From Neopestalotiopsis rosae (taxonomy: Eukaryota; Ascomycota; Sordariomycetes; Amphisphaeriales; Sporocadaceae), in contig JALGAS010000004.1 of the NCBI GenBank assembly GCA_023078685.1, positions 4,712,001 through 4,776,000 of the forward strand: a stretch of DNA of 64,000 bases. Direction: 5' to 3'. A program made the translations under genes and the position numbers. This document shows, piece after piece, positions 1-11,121 of the stretch. Each line of letters begins with the position of its first letter. Positions within the stretch are counted from its first letter, which is position 1. The notes under the pieces were generated by a model, which had not been told where the DNA came from, ran no database searches, and saw only the letters and a list, made by a program, of their open reading frames with translations.

Positions 1-884
1 CTCTCAAGGTAAGAAGGTCTGGCCCAGGAAGGAATTCCTCGTAAGGATTGTAGCGAGTATTTTGGACTCGCTCGGGCCTGCGAGAATTAGAGTGTGACTA
101 GATTCACTAGACTTGTTCTATGAAGTTCAGGTCGGTGCAAATCTCCCTATTGAGCCTCTGATCTGCGAGCTAGCTTTCCATACTAATGATACTATTTCAA
201 ACAATGCATTGCAGTTTCTAGCATTGAATAAAGATGTCAGGAGAGAACTGACTTTACGACTCAAATCCCGGTGGAAAAGACCAGCCTATGTAGCTCACCA
301 ACATGTACAATTCCTGGCCAGTCGGAATGGCTTTCCACCATGTTGCATGAAAAGCAATAATTTCCGACAACATGGATGATGGGCAAAGTCAAACAGGATG
401 TACGCGCATACAGCGGCGACGTGTTGGCTTGATTCAGCTTTTGAAACCCTTGAATCATGCTGTGGCGTTCTCGAATCCGACCAGTTGGGTACGCGATGCA
501 GGGTAGTGCAAAATGGTGTGGCGCCCAGAAATCTTTTGTTATACTGGAGTAGCGTGTTCCAGCCGGGACTTTCTCCGGGGCAACTGGCCGCACGCTCGCC
601 AATGGGCTGGGCGCCATGCCTTCCCCAGGCTCATTACCCCAGACTTCGCTAAACTTTCACACGAGTAAGCCATAGGGTTGACATCCCAACGGCCGCCCAC
701 ACTATTACCGGTGTGCCGCGGCCCTGGAACCTGCAGACCTCAACCCCAATCTGGGGAAGGGCCGGTGGTTGTTGGAACCGTCGGGGCGCATACTTATAGG
801 ACTGGAATCCACCCGGATGGATCTCCGCCACTTGTCCTACCCTAGAGACGATGCTTCGTGGCTGCGTTTCCGGTCGATCACACC
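1..884. other. intergenic / left window edge
   Basis: No convincing gene is visible. Short open frames occur on both strands but none shows a domain, a signal peptide or a splice pattern that extends it. The last part should contain the promoter of the seven-transmembrane gene that follows. An upstream exon of that gene cannot be excluded. Confidence 0.4.
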
Positions 885-1904
885 ATGGGGCTCTACTTTG
901 AGCAATCTTGGGCTATCCTTAGCACCATCGGCCTAGTGAACGTTCTCTACGGCCTCGTCATCATTAGCATTACGAAGCTATCAACCGTTGTCCTGATCCC
1001 TATCGTCGTAAGCGGCGCCGGAGCAATAGCTAATGGACTGTGCTACTATGCCTTCTATTCCGACCACCCTTTGACGAACACTCTAGTGGCCTCTGGGTTT
1101 GCTGATATCTTCTGGCTAGTATGTTTCCGGGCGAGTTGACTTTTATGTGAATGCGAATTACTGACACGACAAAGATACAAGAAGTGGGCGTATCATTTTA
1201 CAGTTACGCCATACTAGTCAACTTACTAAACCCTCGGAGCCGGCTGGTCTTTCGTTCATTGTTCTGGACCATCGTGGCAACCATCGCCACTGTGCGGCTC
1301 GTTATACTGGCCGGCCGTATCAAGATCATTCAAAACGCGGATGCCGAGTTTCAAAAGTCTGTCAATTATCTTCATGTCGGCTATTTCGTTCTCATAGCGG
1401 TGTTGGAATGCATCAGCTCATTCTTCTTGCTTCGCAAATTTGCTTCCGCGCGACGTGCTTCGATTAATACGTCCTTGAATACCAACCTTTTACGACACCT
1501 CATGCGAGGAACTGAGACTAGAGTCGCATCATTGGCTTTGCTGGGTATATCCAGAGCGATCACTTATGTGTTTTGCCCCTCTTTGCCCCAGGCGTTGACG
1601 ACTGCTGGACAAGTTGATCGGTTCATATACACACTTGAGTGCATGTTCCCGGTGATGTTTTAGTAGGTCCTATGGAGTACCCGTTGGTGAAATCTTGACT
1701 AATACGGCCGTACCTAGCATTGATATCTTGGCTTGTAAAATCAAGTATTCAGACCGTTCCAATATGGAGATGCCCCGTATCCCAAGCTTCAGATCAGATC
1801 ATGCGATGTTGGACGGTAGCAAACAAGCAACACCTCGCTTGCAGGCAAGGGAGTTTGACCAGGGAGCGCCAGCCATGGAGGCGGGGCTGAAAGAGGACAT
1901 ATAA
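885..1904 (+). CDS. seven-transmembrane integral membrane protein (unknown receptor-like family)
   Basis: Three exons are inferred: 885-1118, 1175-1662 and 1718-1904, giving 302 residues. The introns (56 and 55 bp) have good GT-AG ends, and the second has a GACTAAT-type branch site. The protein has seven clear hydrophobic segments. These run from WAILSTIGLVNVLYGL near the N-terminus to FIYTLECMFPVMFYID, which is itself made by joining exons 2 and 3. The polar C-terminal tail of about 50 residues is typical of fungal PTH11-like or other seven-helix receptors. I do not recognise a specific family and see no enzyme motif. The start is the ATG at 885. The frame opens further upstream but with no ATG, so a missing short first exon is possible. 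The next gene is convergent on the other strand. Confidence 0.6.
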
Positions 1905-2212
1905 ATTAATTAATTGAGGATGATCGTACAGCGGGAAGTCGCCGGCTTCTTTTAGAGATTACGGGGACTGGGATGCTTGGTGCACGCGTCCGTGTGGGGA
2001 AGACGGAGAAAAAGGAGCACACTATAGGATAATGACGAACAAACATATTCAAATTCTGCCTGAAGTATCAACAACATTGATAATTGATTGCGACCGTTGC
2101 CAGACACTATTGCTTTCGGACTCCAATTGATATCGCGAGAGAGCATGGATGAAGGTACCGAGAGCCACAGATGTCTCGATGTGTGGCTCAGGAAATCAAT
2201 CCATGATGACCA
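1905..2212. other. intergenic between convergent genes
   Basis: Shared 3' flank of the seven-transmembrane gene (+) and the DUF3176 gene (-). It is AT-rich with a short TTAATTAATTAA run right after the stop codon. No gene or structured element was recognised. Confidence 0.4.
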
Positions 2213-3961
2213 CTATGTCTCCACGGTTACCCAACTCATTCTTGCCAGCGCTTTCAACTGCTTTTTGCTTTGCAGATTTGTGCGCATTACTTGCTTCGGT
2301 CGTCCTCCGCCGCTAGTCTCGTGAAACAAGACCGCAACGACAGATGATTTCCACAGCGGCCTTTGATCAATCTGGCAACTCACCATGGTGTAGCCCAGTT
2401 GGCAGACCGCCGCTACCAGTACGAAAATGGGCAGTGAAAGCCACTGCCAACGCACCTTTACAAAAACCACGGACTCGACCGTGAATCCCTCGGCTGTTAT
2501 GTTGTATCCAAATCGCAGCTGTTCCGTCATACTCTTTGCCATGTTCCTGAAGAGCGTCGGCACGTCTCCCTTGCGCATCACCTCACCCATGCCAGCTGAT
2601 TCGCTCGGTGGAGATTCTCCCGAGTAGATAGACCCGCTGAAACGGCTCGAGGTGAAAAATGCATTGAGTCCTGCGAGGTCGATTCCTTGCACGGTCATAT
2701 TTGGAATGTTTGGCTGAGAAAACGTCAACATGGTTGATTTGATCTCCCCGTTAGTCAGCGGGATGGTAGTGGTTTCTCCAATGCTGAACTGGTTACCAGA
2801 TGCTGAGATGTTGGAATACTTGTACGCGGTTAGACCGACAGTGCACTGAAAGACCTTCCAGCCCTTGGGGTAGATGTTTTGTATAAAAATCATACTTCCA
2901 TCCTGATCAACAGCACCCGTGAGAATGGCAATACGTGCAAAATCAGACGAGACAGGGACGGAGTAGAGAAGCGACCCCTGCCGATAATCCTTCAAGAGAT
3001 CGACAGCGGCGACTTGAGCTAATGTAAGCCATCTTGTGGTCGCATATCCTGCTCTTAGAGTGACGTTACCCGGCGTTGTCATATTGAACCAATGGCCCCA
3101 ATCAGTGGCAGTAATGTTGTTCTCCCGAATAGTTGCGTGCGTCTCCACCGTAACGTCGGTACAATTCGTCCGGAATCCCAAGGTAATGTAACTTTCCTTC
3201 CAAAGGCATCGAGCTGTGCAGTTGAAAACTGACTGGGCTTGAACATCATATAGAGCTTTGTAGATTGCGCCTTGCATAGTCGTATCTACAGTTGAAGCTG
3301 TACATATGAAACAAATTAGCATTGTCTGACTAAGCTGAGGCCATATCTTTCACTCTCACGTACTATTTGCCTGGAGTCCGCTCCCGGGTTCTCCAAAAAA
3401 TTCTGGATATTGACTTAACACCCCGCTATCATAGACGTGGGTCAGACCAAATGAAGCACGGCCATCTTGAACCTCTATGTCCCGGGAGGAGTCGATGTTG
3501 ACGAGAAGCTGGCCAAACGTATCTACGCCTAGTGCAAGCACGGTTGCGACGGAGCCGATAAGGAGTAGTGGTCTGGCCCAAATCCAGGAGGTGAACAGCA
3601 AGACCAAAGCCCCGAGGGGACCGCGACTGGCTTCTTCAAATAGGTCTAAGTCTTCAAGTTTCCTGGGTGATTTTCGAAAATGCAGCCATTTTGATTGAGA
3701 GAAGCAGGATCCTATTGAGAACATGGCTCCTGCTTTCGACGCAGTGATAAGCAAGGCCACCGTAGCGTTTAGACTGATGAAAAATGTCCAGTCGGATAGT
3801 GGACGGTCCTGCATCTTGACAAGAATGATTATCACGGCTGCGACACGGCCTAGACCAGCGACTATAGACATAAGTTCCCAGATCCAACCTAGGAATATGT
3901 TCTCCCTTGTCTTGGGGCTTCCGCCCCTGACTGGGGCATAAGAAGATGCTGATTGTCTCAT
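2213..3961 (-). CDS. DUF3176 family membrane protein
   Basis: Two exons, 3961-3364 and 3297-2213, give 560 residues. The 66-bp intron has a GTACGT donor, and joining it restores a continuous frame across Thr-Ser-Thr. The N-terminal part carries the pattern I associate with DUF3176. This is a WIWELMSIVAGLG helix, then PLSDWTFFISLNATVALL, then SQSKWLHF and the PRKLEDLDLFEEASRGP block. A long extracellular-looking segment follows with several N-glycosylation sequons and cysteines. A C-terminal helix (WLSLPIFVLVAAVCQLGYTM) precedes a short tail. The family is common in Pezizomycotina, with multiple paralogues per genome and no established function. No catalytic motif is visible. It is probably not part of either cluster described here. 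Confidence 0.85.
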
Positions 3962-4378
3962 GTCTTAAATAAAAAAGAGTTATCTCACACAAGGAGATAT
4001 TCAAGATCATGATTGACCTGGAGCGATATGGCGGGATGAGTTGCCCCTTTTCTACCTACCTGGAGACGCAGCCTTATGTTTCGTGCAACTGTGCATCGTA
4101 GGATTGGGGGCCGTCTAAATTTAGATGGTGTCGTCCAAATGCAACGACAAAGTCTTGGATTGATTTTTCCTTATCGATTGGAGGGAGAAAATAGCCTCGA
4201 CTATCTGATACGACCAATCATCTCGCAGGGTAAAGTCCTTGTTGATCTACGCGACCTTCCTGTGTTTGATATGTAGTATCGTAGTGGGGCGCAATTGTAC
4301 TGTGCCCACAACATCGTCAAAGTGCCCGTAAAGTGTTCGGATCACACTTCTCATAATGATCTTGAGCTACCATGATAA
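3962..4378. other. intergenic
   Basis: This stretch holds the upstream region of the DUF3176 gene and the 3' flank of the secreted-protein gene; both are on the minus strand. A 66-codon frame on the plus strand (4076-4276) has no supporting features. Confidence 0.4.
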
Positions 4379-5521
4379 TCATTGACATGTTTTTCTGACA
4401 CCATAAGAGCTGTACGTGAATTCCTCCCCTTGAGACTCTGCAATCATCGGCTTGATACTGACCGACATGGTCCCATGGTAGCAAGTATAGGTTTTGAAGT
4501 AGGAATCCCTTTCACCCCACCATGCTGTGCACCCTGAGTCCTCCACGCAGGTCTCATGACACACCACTTCCTCACTGATATTGGCCACCAAATTACCCTC
4601 AAGTAGCGGCGTGACGTCATTGAAAATGAGCCGTTCGCATCGTACTTTGAAGCCATTCAGACATTGTCCGTCCATGTCAGGGCACAAGTCAGTTGCGGAG
4701 GTGGGGGTTATCTGCGGCGCCACAGCCGAGGCCGTGCTTTCGCCGTGGTCAGACGTGGAGGCTGGACCCGCGATCGGGAAATCGCAAAAGCCCCGGAGAC
4801 CGAAAGCTTCACCGAAGCCAAATGGCTCTATCGTGTTAAAATGGACCGTATTGAAGATATGCCGACAATATTGACTGATCATGATGCCGGACTCCCACAG
4901 CTCGGCGACAGATTCATACAAAGATATCCAGCCCATGCATAAGGGATCATCGATACAAGACTGATGGCAAGCTTCCTTGTCGGGGATGTTGGGCACGAAG
5001 CTACCCTCGAGAGAATCGACGTTGACGGCATTGAAGATAGTGCCGCACCCAATCAAGAAGTTGCCGAGACAGTGCACATCTCCGATGATGTGGTCGTGTC
5101 CAGAACACAGATCCCTGGGAGTCGTGGGAAGCGCGTCGAATGTGCTACTGACACTGGTGCTAGTGCTGTTCAATAGTGTAGATGGCACTGTCGATATAAC
5201 TGGACCAATACTGACACTCGTCTCGACGCTGATCAGCGTGTCCGACACCGTTGATTCGGAAGGTGCTGCAGTGGAGCTAGGAATCTCCAGGCTGATGGTG
5301 TTAAGCACAGTATGGTATTCGTTTTGGCCTTGGTAAACTTTAGTGCCATATCTGTCCTTGCCAGCAACTTTATACAATCCATCGTGGTCGACTGTAGGAC
5401 GCTCTCTGTGACTGTTCAAGGTTCCCTCCCCGGCCCTCAGATGGCTAGCGAGTCCTGAAATAGAGCAGAGTGAAATCCATAACATAAACTTTGGAATGGT
5501 TGGTCCTAGAAGTAGACGCAT
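4379..5521 (-). CDS. secreted cysteine-rich protein with two Apple/PAN-like repeats
   Basis: A single exon of 380 residues starts at the ATG at 5521, chosen because it opens with a signal peptide (MRLLLGPTIPKFMLWISLCS, then ISGLAS). Residues about 80-135 form a Ser/Thr-rich linker, probably O-glycosylated. Two related cysteine-rich domains follow, at roughly residues 137-245 and 272-380. Each begins LC(S/P), has a GxxxxC(G/E) stretch, then CHxxCxxDxxCxxW, and ends G(V/L)R.(F/T)C. The repeated pattern looks like a tandem duplication of a PAN/Apple-type adhesion module; this rests on cysteine spacing only. The frame stays open 135 codons upstream to 5926. That extension lacks a signal peptide at its own start and would bury the one at 5521, so I treat it as 5' leader. 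Its role could be cell-wall or carbohydrate binding, but that is not shown. Confidence 0.65.
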   Translation of the reverse strand: MRLLLGPTIPKFMLWISLCSISGLASHLRAGEGTLNSHRERPTVDHDGLYKVAGKDRYGTKVYQGQNEYHTVLNTISLEIPSSTAAPSESTVSDTLISVETSVSIGPVISTVPSTLLNSTSTSVSSTFDALPTTPRDLCSGHDHIIGDVHCLGNFLIGCGTIFNAVNVDSLEGSFVPNIPDKEACHQSCIDDPLCMGWISLYESVAELWESGIMISQYCRHIFNTVHFNTIEPFGFGEAFGLRGFCDFPIAGPASTSDHGESTASAVAPQITPTSATDLCPDMDGQCLNGFKVRCERLIFNDVTPLLEGNLVANISEEVVCHETCVEDSGCTAWWGERDSYFKTYTCYHGTMSVSIKPMIAESQGEEFTYSSYGVRKTCQ

Positions 5522-6783
5522 GATGAATGGTTCTATTTGGGATGCAATTGAGATGTGTAAACTGAATGATGGGTTGGTCCGGATGGCTACCCCCAATTTG
5601 TACCATGGGTAAAAATTAAGCAATCCGTACTCACGATTCAATGAGGCAGATTGTTTCACGAACATGACATGGGAACGACGTACTTGAAATTCATCCAGAG
5701 GGCGACTCAAGCCGTTTGTCGAAATGTGAAACCTCAATCGAAAGTATGAAGAAAATTGGTTACGCCACTCGTTGACGATCACTGCGATTGTGCGGCTATC
5801 TGCCCTGTCCATTGCGGACATTGAGAGTCGGGTGAGACAAGAAAAGCTGCCTATTACACGCGAAAGGCTTCTGTTTTCCGTCCCCACGTAAGCTAAGCTC
5901 TCGGCCGGGATGAACCTGTTTGTCATTGTTTTCTTCTACTGTCCCATCCTACCCTAACAGATTGAGTAAGTTGAATGAAAGTCACTATACCTATGTACTC
6001 AAGTAACCTGTCCGAATTGACGTACGAAGCTGAGAAACAACGGTCCTAAGCAGTCATTCGATACTTCGACCTATTCACTATGTATTTGGTGTGTTGTGAG
6101 GAAAGGAAGAAGGTCATTATGGCGAGGGAAACCTGCTTTACATACTCATTTCCTATGGGGCTTAATCACTCGGGTCCGAGTGAGCTAAACGCAGCGCATA
6201 CACCTGTCGAGCTACCACCGAGCAATTTTGTACCACAGCGATCAGGGCACGGCTCTATACATGAGATGTAGCAATGAAGCGGATGTTATGACATTATTTA
6301 GCCTCTAGGTCCAAGCATTGGGAGTATTCGTGTCGTATTATATTCTTATAATTATATAACGTATTTATCCGGAAGATGCTTTCACAAATCACTAAAAGAA
6401 CATTAAGTCTCGAAATTATCCTTACGATCACTAGTGCTGTCGGTTAGGCTATGTCGGTCGGATGGTGTAATTTTTTTTTTCGGACACTGTTGTGCCAGTT
6501 ACTACGCCCCAGGGCTCTTGACACAGCCCCTACGAACCACTACTTCATGCCAAGCATTCTACTGTAAAGCCCAGCGCAGTAGATCCCCCACTCGTACCTA
6601 CCTAACCTTAGGGAGTTAAGTCGGGTATGTGCTAAAAAAGAGTCGTTGAAGACACGGATTGCCAGCCTAGCTCTCTACAATAGGTACATTCCAATTTCAC
6701 GGGTTTACGAAGCCGTACGCAGACTACCATGATGGCAAAGCCATGATTTGAGAGTATATCGTAAGGTCTGCTCATTTCTACAT
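5522..6783. other. intergenic
   Basis: The first 400 bases are the open but probably untranslated upstream frame of the secreted-protein gene. This part contains a TTTTCCGTCCCCAC element at 5874-5887, which recurs upstream of genes in the next cluster. The rest (6000-6780) is AT-rich with only short frames and is the 3' flank of the P450 gene. Confidence 0.4.
5874..5887 (+). promoter_or_regulatory. TTCCGTCCCC-type element
   Basis: TTTTCCGTCCCCAC, about 350 bp upstream of the chosen start of the secreted cysteine-rich protein. It matches the elements at 10721 and 13581 almost exactly. A role in regulation is inferred from recurrence only. Confidence 0.3.
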
Positions 6784-8304
6784 CTATGGTACATTTATGC
6801 GGCGGTGCGTCAGCACCAGCGGCAGCTGACCCGGCGTGGAGTTGAAGCGCTCTTCGATTTCCAGATCGAAAGTCTCACTTGTCAATTTGGCGTCGTAAAA
6901 CTTAAAGATATGAGCAATCACCACAACTTGCTCAAAGTAAGAAATATTGCGACCAATACAAGCGCGCGGCCCAATGCTAAAGGGCAAGTGGCTCTTGTTC
7001 ATCCTCTCTTTCTTCTTCACGTCCGTCGTCATCCGGCGGTCCGGGTTGTATTCTTCTGGTTGATCAAAGGCTTCCTTGTCGCGAAGGAGCGAGTAAGTAG
7101 GGACCGATACCGTGACACCTCCCTGAATGAAGCGACCCGCGATGACCCTACCACCATCAGGCACGATTCTCGGCAGTCCCATAGAGCTTGCCGGCCGCAG
7201 ACGGAATGACTCTTCAATGCATGCGCGTAGATAGGGAAGTTTGGACGCAGCCTCGTATGTGGGCAATGTGTCTCCCGGAAATGCTTCATCAAGCTCAGCG
7301 CGCAGCTTTTCAAGAGCGCGAGGAGTGGAGTAGAGCAGGAAGATTGTGCTGACCAAGGCGGATGTCGTTGTTTCGGTACCAGCATTCATCATTGGGGAAG
7401 TCTCGGACACGAGCTCTTCCAAAGACATGCCAATCTCTTGACCTTTGCTGTCCCGCAAAAGCTTGCTGAAGAGGTCGTCCTTTGGCTCTTCCTTCTCCAG
7501 ACGAGACTTGACGTTGTGGTACACGATTGCTCCCCAGTCGGCACCTCGCTTCCTGTACGGATGGTGCTTGAAAACGGCACGGGTTATGGTTAGGAGCTGA
7601 GGGCTCATGCCAATGGCGGTGTTCAAGACTGTAGCATCGAGTAGTGACTCAATGAAGTCTGACTTATAGAGCTGTTGGCCGGGCGCTTCTGCTGTGAGCA
7701 TGTCATCACCGCGGTCAAGACAACCCAGCTCGTGGCCGAACAGTAACGACGCAATGAGATCAATGGTGAAGAGATTGATCAGGTATCGCATATTAAGAGG
7801 GGTCTCTGGGGAGGTCGAGATATGCATGTCAAGCCGCGACTTGAGAGAAGCGATGGATTTTTGAAGCTCAGGCTCCAGGGAAGTAACAGCCTTGGCAGCA
7901 AAGGCGTGGGCAAACAGCTTGCGCTTGGACTGGTGTTGGGCCTTGTCACGCGTGTCAGACATATTGCGATGGGGACCTGCGCCGGCATCATACCAGCCCT
8001 TCTTTTGCATGTTGGCGCCATGGCCGTATATCTCGACGGCTGCTTGAGGATCAAGGATCGATATGTGGTTTGGGGAGATGCGAACATGGGATCCGAAGCG
8101 TTGGTGTGCTTCCTCGACCGCAAGGTAATGGCGCCAATTGATGTTGTGCCATATCCGCCAGAATGAGCTGAAGCCGGCTATTGAAGGGCCGTTGAATTGG
8201 CGCAGGCCTTTTGGGTCGTAGAAGTATCGAGCGACTATAAAAAGTGGTAGTCCGATGACTAGCAGAGCCAGCCCATAGGGCGCCAGGACAAGTAGCATTG
8301 CCAC
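6784..8304 (-). CDS. cytochrome P450, CYP53 / benzoate 4-hydroxylase-like
   Basis: A single-exon P450 of 506 residues, full length for a microsomal fungal P450. Residues 1-27 form a membrane anchor, followed by DPKGLRQFNGP. The oxygen-binding I-helix reads NAGTETT near residue 307. The K-helix ExxR motif is ESFR near 365. The haem loop is FSIGPRACIGRN near 442, with Cys as the haem thiolate. The TRDKAQHQSKRKLFAHAF stretch and the WYDAGAG..R pattern resemble CYP53 enzymes, which hydroxylate benzoate-type aromatic acids; subfamily assignment needs a tree. It should act at the ER with a P450 reductase. It is the first gene of a minus-strand series of oxidative enzymes and is probably part of the same pathway. 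Confidence 0.85.
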   Translation of the reverse strand: MAMLLVLAPYGLALLVIGLPLFIVARYFYDPKGLRQFNGPSIAGFSSFWRIWHNINWRHYLAVEEAHQRFGSHVRISPNHISILDPQAAVEIYGHGANMQKKGWYDAGAGPHRNMSDTRDKAQHQSKRKLFAHAFAAKAVTSLEPELQKSIASLKSRLDMHISTSPETPLNMRYLINLFTIDLIASLLFGHELGCLDRGDDMLTAEAPGQQLYKSDFIESLLDATVLNTAIGMSPQLLTITRAVFKHHPYRKRGADWGAIVYHNVKSRLEKEEPKDDLFSKLLRDSKGQEIGMSLEELVSETSPMMNAGTETTTSALVSTIFLLYSTPRALEKLRAELDEAFPGDTLPTYEAASKLPYLRACIEESFRLRPASSMGLPRIVPDGGRVIAGRFIQGGVTVSVPTYSLLRDKEAFDQPEEYNPDRRMTTDVKKKERMNKSHLPFSIGPRACIGRNISYFEQVVVIAHIFKFYDAKLTSETFDLEIEERFNSTPGQLPLVLTHRRINVP

Positions 8305-9142
8305 TGAAAATTATGGTCAGAGAAAAGAAGTAAGAGTTGGATGCAGATTGCTATGAGGAATGCTTTGGATCTGTTTGATACACACAATTTTTGTCTCTGT
8401 CGGCATCCTAATATACACATGAATCCTCACTAACACGCACTTCGCTACCAGAGCTACCAAATCGTTTCCCGAGCTCGGGATTGAGCATTATGTGTTACCG
8501 ATTCTTCCCCACGCTTTTTGACATTGGGGTCAATCCCCCATTCCCCCACAATCTCGAGCTCGGAAAACGCATCAGTGTCACGCGCCAGCGGCCCGACCGT
8601 TGAAGGGATACAATTCATTATTGCTGTTGGCTGACGTGTATGACAATCCAGAAAGCAAATGTCGATCAAGGTGGGTACCCGAGCTTCATGTTTCTTTTGT
8701 TCAATGCTTCTCGGAGAGGATCCGGCTCATCTAATGACAGACGTGTGCATCAAGTGATTGTTAGCGTTCTGCATCGCTAATGATCACCCCCCAGCCGTGT
8801 CGAAATGCGCTAACTCAAACCACTAAAAAAATCTGGACAGGAAAGACTTTCGGCTGCTAGGTACAAACACGACGCAGATATCTACAGAATGCAGCCAGAT
8901 TGCACCGATATTGGATTATTGCGTCAGGTACCATGTGCGTGATATACGGCTTAGGCAGAGCAGTTGTTGTGTGAATGGCGACTATCCTCGCCAGTGGCAC
9001 GGTGCCGACGCGGCCAATACATTCAGTACTCTGTTCCAGCTGGTTCGCTCAGCGGCATCTCAAGGAAACGGGTTTCACCTCTTGAATTCTCTTTTCAATT
9101 CAGCTTGATTCAATGACTAGCTAATTTCTTAGTGGTAAGTAA
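8305..9142. other. intergenic; P450 promoter region
   Basis: Upstream region of the P450 and 3' flank of the FAD oxidase. It contains a CCCGAGCTCGGG palindrome at 8469-8480 and a related CTCGAGCTCGGA further up. Inverted GAGCTC-centred CGG sites like these are typical targets of Zn2Cys6 dimers, but binding is not shown. No gene was recognised. Confidence 0.35.
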
Positions 9143-10508
9143 CTACAACTTTGCCTGTTCAGAACTCGAAAGCTGTCGCAACCGAGGCCCAAGCCGTGTC
9201 CCATCTCCTTCCATGTCCGGCTCAGGTTCAGCACTGGTAGAGCGGCGACAAGCCCACTTTTCCCGGAGCAGCGGGGCGGCTTTGTCTTCAAACACGTCGG
9301 CAACATGCTTTCCTATGATGGGTAAAAATTTGAATCCACTGTAATCTTTGGTAAGCAAAGGCTGATTGTGCACAAGATAATCGGAGCGAAACTCACTGTC
9401 CTGACCCTCCGGTAGCAAAAAAGAGTCCCTTCATGTCTGGGTGGTAGTCGACCATGAAATCGCTCTTTGGTGTATCGGTATACCAGCACATTCTGGTCTT
9501 TGCCCAAGGACGGTTGCCGAATTGGGGCCAAAAAGCCATGGCTCCCGCACGCAGATCCCGGTCTGCGTCTGCCGGGAGAAAGTCTTGCACGGCTGCATTG
9601 TTACCCATCAACTTGGGGGCAGAGATGGTCCGCCCATCCTCAAGTTTCACCTGGGTCGAGTATCCGTATCCGTGTCGCGCCACTTTCAGTTGATGACTGA
9701 CTGGGTCTGGAGGAAAGCAATAGAGACCGGTGGCAGTGTTGACCATGACTGGCATTTTCTGCAACGATTTTGCCTCTTCTGCAGAGAGTTGGATGTAGGC
9801 AAGTGGTTGGCTCACTCCAAGGATGTTCTGTCTCATGTCGGCCACCAGACGATTTGTCCAAGCTCCAGTGGCTAGAACAACAGTCTCTGCCTGTATTATT
9901 TTGCCTCTGGCGGTACGAACTCCGACGACCTTTCCCCATGAAGTCTCCAAAGCAGTGACAGTTCCGCACGGGCCAGTCATAAAAGATACACCAGCTAGAG
10001 TGCAGCGATTCGCAAGAGCCCTAATCGCGCCATGGGCATGTGCCCAGCCCGCAAGATCATTCTGGAGAGTCGTCATGCCATTCAAGTCAGCCGTGATGCA
10101 TGGATACATGCTCTTGATCCCACACTCGGACATATCTGGCGCAAAGATGTTCATTGGCTGCTGCACCGCTTGTTTCTCCCTCAGAGCACGGTACTTGGTG
10201 ACCCACTCGCTGTCGGCGTTGGGGATGATCATGACATAGCCGCTCTCATGGTAGTGATCTCGCCATTCTGGAGTGCGCCATTTCGTGATGGCCTCAATGG
10301 CGAGTTGTGAGTACAGCGGATCCGTGTACTCGGCGCGTACCACGCGGGACAGATCGTTGCTACTGCCATCGGGAACAGGCGGCATGTGTCGGTCCAGAAC
10401 TGTCACGTTGGTATAGCCTCTCACTGCAGTAAGCTCGTACGCCAGGCTCAGGCCAAAAACCCCAGCTCCGACAATAAGCAGCGGCGCATCCTTCTTCGGC
10501 GATGTCAT
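9143..10508 (-). CDS. FAD-dependent amine/amino-acid oxidase (sarcosine / fructosyl-amino-acid oxidase family)
   Basis: Two exons, 10508-9397 and 9338-9143, give 435 residues. The 58-bp intron lies exactly within the conserved GGSGHGFKFLP motif, and splicing restores it. The N-terminus LLIVGAGVFGLSLAYEL is the FAD-binding Rossmann GxGxxG fold, and a Asp (VLDRHMPP) ends the second strand as expected for FAD. VVLATGAWTNRL is the usual ATG-like motif of DAO-type flavoproteins. The C-terminal GHGFKFLPIIGK motif is typical of the sarcosine, L-pipecolate/saccharopine and fructosyl amino acid oxidase group, which oxidise a secondary or N-substituted amine to an imine with release of hydrogen peroxide. 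The exact substrate cannot be told. No obvious signal peptide; a peroxisomal C-terminus is weakly possible (AKL, the last three residues being an SKL-like signal). Confidence 0.85.
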
Positions 10509-10720
10509 AATGATTGAAATGAATGAGAAAAGGTGATTGCTGGTTTATGTCATGCAACTGGTTGTTGTAGTGGCAGTTTGGTAATACTTCTTGACTCTAA
10601 GAGTTGCCAAAGGTAAGAGGATGGTCAAGCTTTATGCGCTACCTTTCACACAGTGTCGGACACTTTGTTTCGATTGGGCATAGCACCTAGCCAGTATTGA
10701 TAAAAGCCCGTGTCTTCGTA

Positions 10721-10732
10721 TTTTCCGTCCCC
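10721..10732 (+). promoter_or_regulatory. TTCCGTCCCC-type element
   Basis: TTTTCCGTCCCC, about 210 bp upstream of the FAD-oxidase start, followed 25 bp later by a CCGAAATTCCGG site. The same word occurs upstream of the flavin monooxygenase and near other genes of this group. Confidence 0.35.
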
Positions 10733-11014
10733 TCAGGCGGCCTTATCGAATCCGAAATTCCGGTTCCACTCCGGTGTTGCACAGCTGCGTACCTCAGTAT
10801 GCACTATGCTTACTGTCCATTCTGAGCCTGTCACTGTTTTCACTGTGACGTATTTGGATTCACTGTACTTATGGATAAAAAGTCTTTGTTTTCAATCATT
10901 TATCCATATTTCTGTTCAGCTGTTGGGGGATAGTTGGATTCATCGCTGTATAAGCTACAAATGCATGTTAAAAATGTGACAAGTCCACCGTTCAAAGCCT
11001 TTACTTGTCCCGTG

Positions 11015-11060
11015 CGTGTCACGGCCCGAGGGCCGTGACAGTCGAGGGCCGTGACAGTGC
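11015..11060. repeat. GC-rich hairpin plus 16-bp direct repeat
   Basis: GTCACGGCCC-GAG-GGCCGTGAC forms a near-perfect inverted repeat. It is followed directly by a second copy of CGAGGGCCGTGACAGT. It lies between the FAD oxidase promoter and the 3' end of the flavin monooxygenase. It may be a transposon-end relic or a duplicated operator; no transposase is nearby. Confidence 0.5.
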
Positions 11061-11121
11061 GTTCGTCTATTATCTTTGTCGGACGCATCTACGCGAGCCT
11101 ATGATAATCAATATTTTAACA

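Larger units (their letters stand above)
10509..11121. other. intergenic; FAD-oxidase promoter region
   Basis: This contains the TTTTCCGTCCCC element (10721-10732), a CCGAAATTCCGG half-palindrome just after it (about 10755), and a GC-rich hairpin with a 16-bp direct duplication at about 11015-11060. No gene was recognised. Confidence 0.4.

Noticed and set aside
5522..5926. N-terminal 135 codons as part of the secreted protein
   Set aside because: The signal peptide at 5521 would be internal; more likely an open leader.
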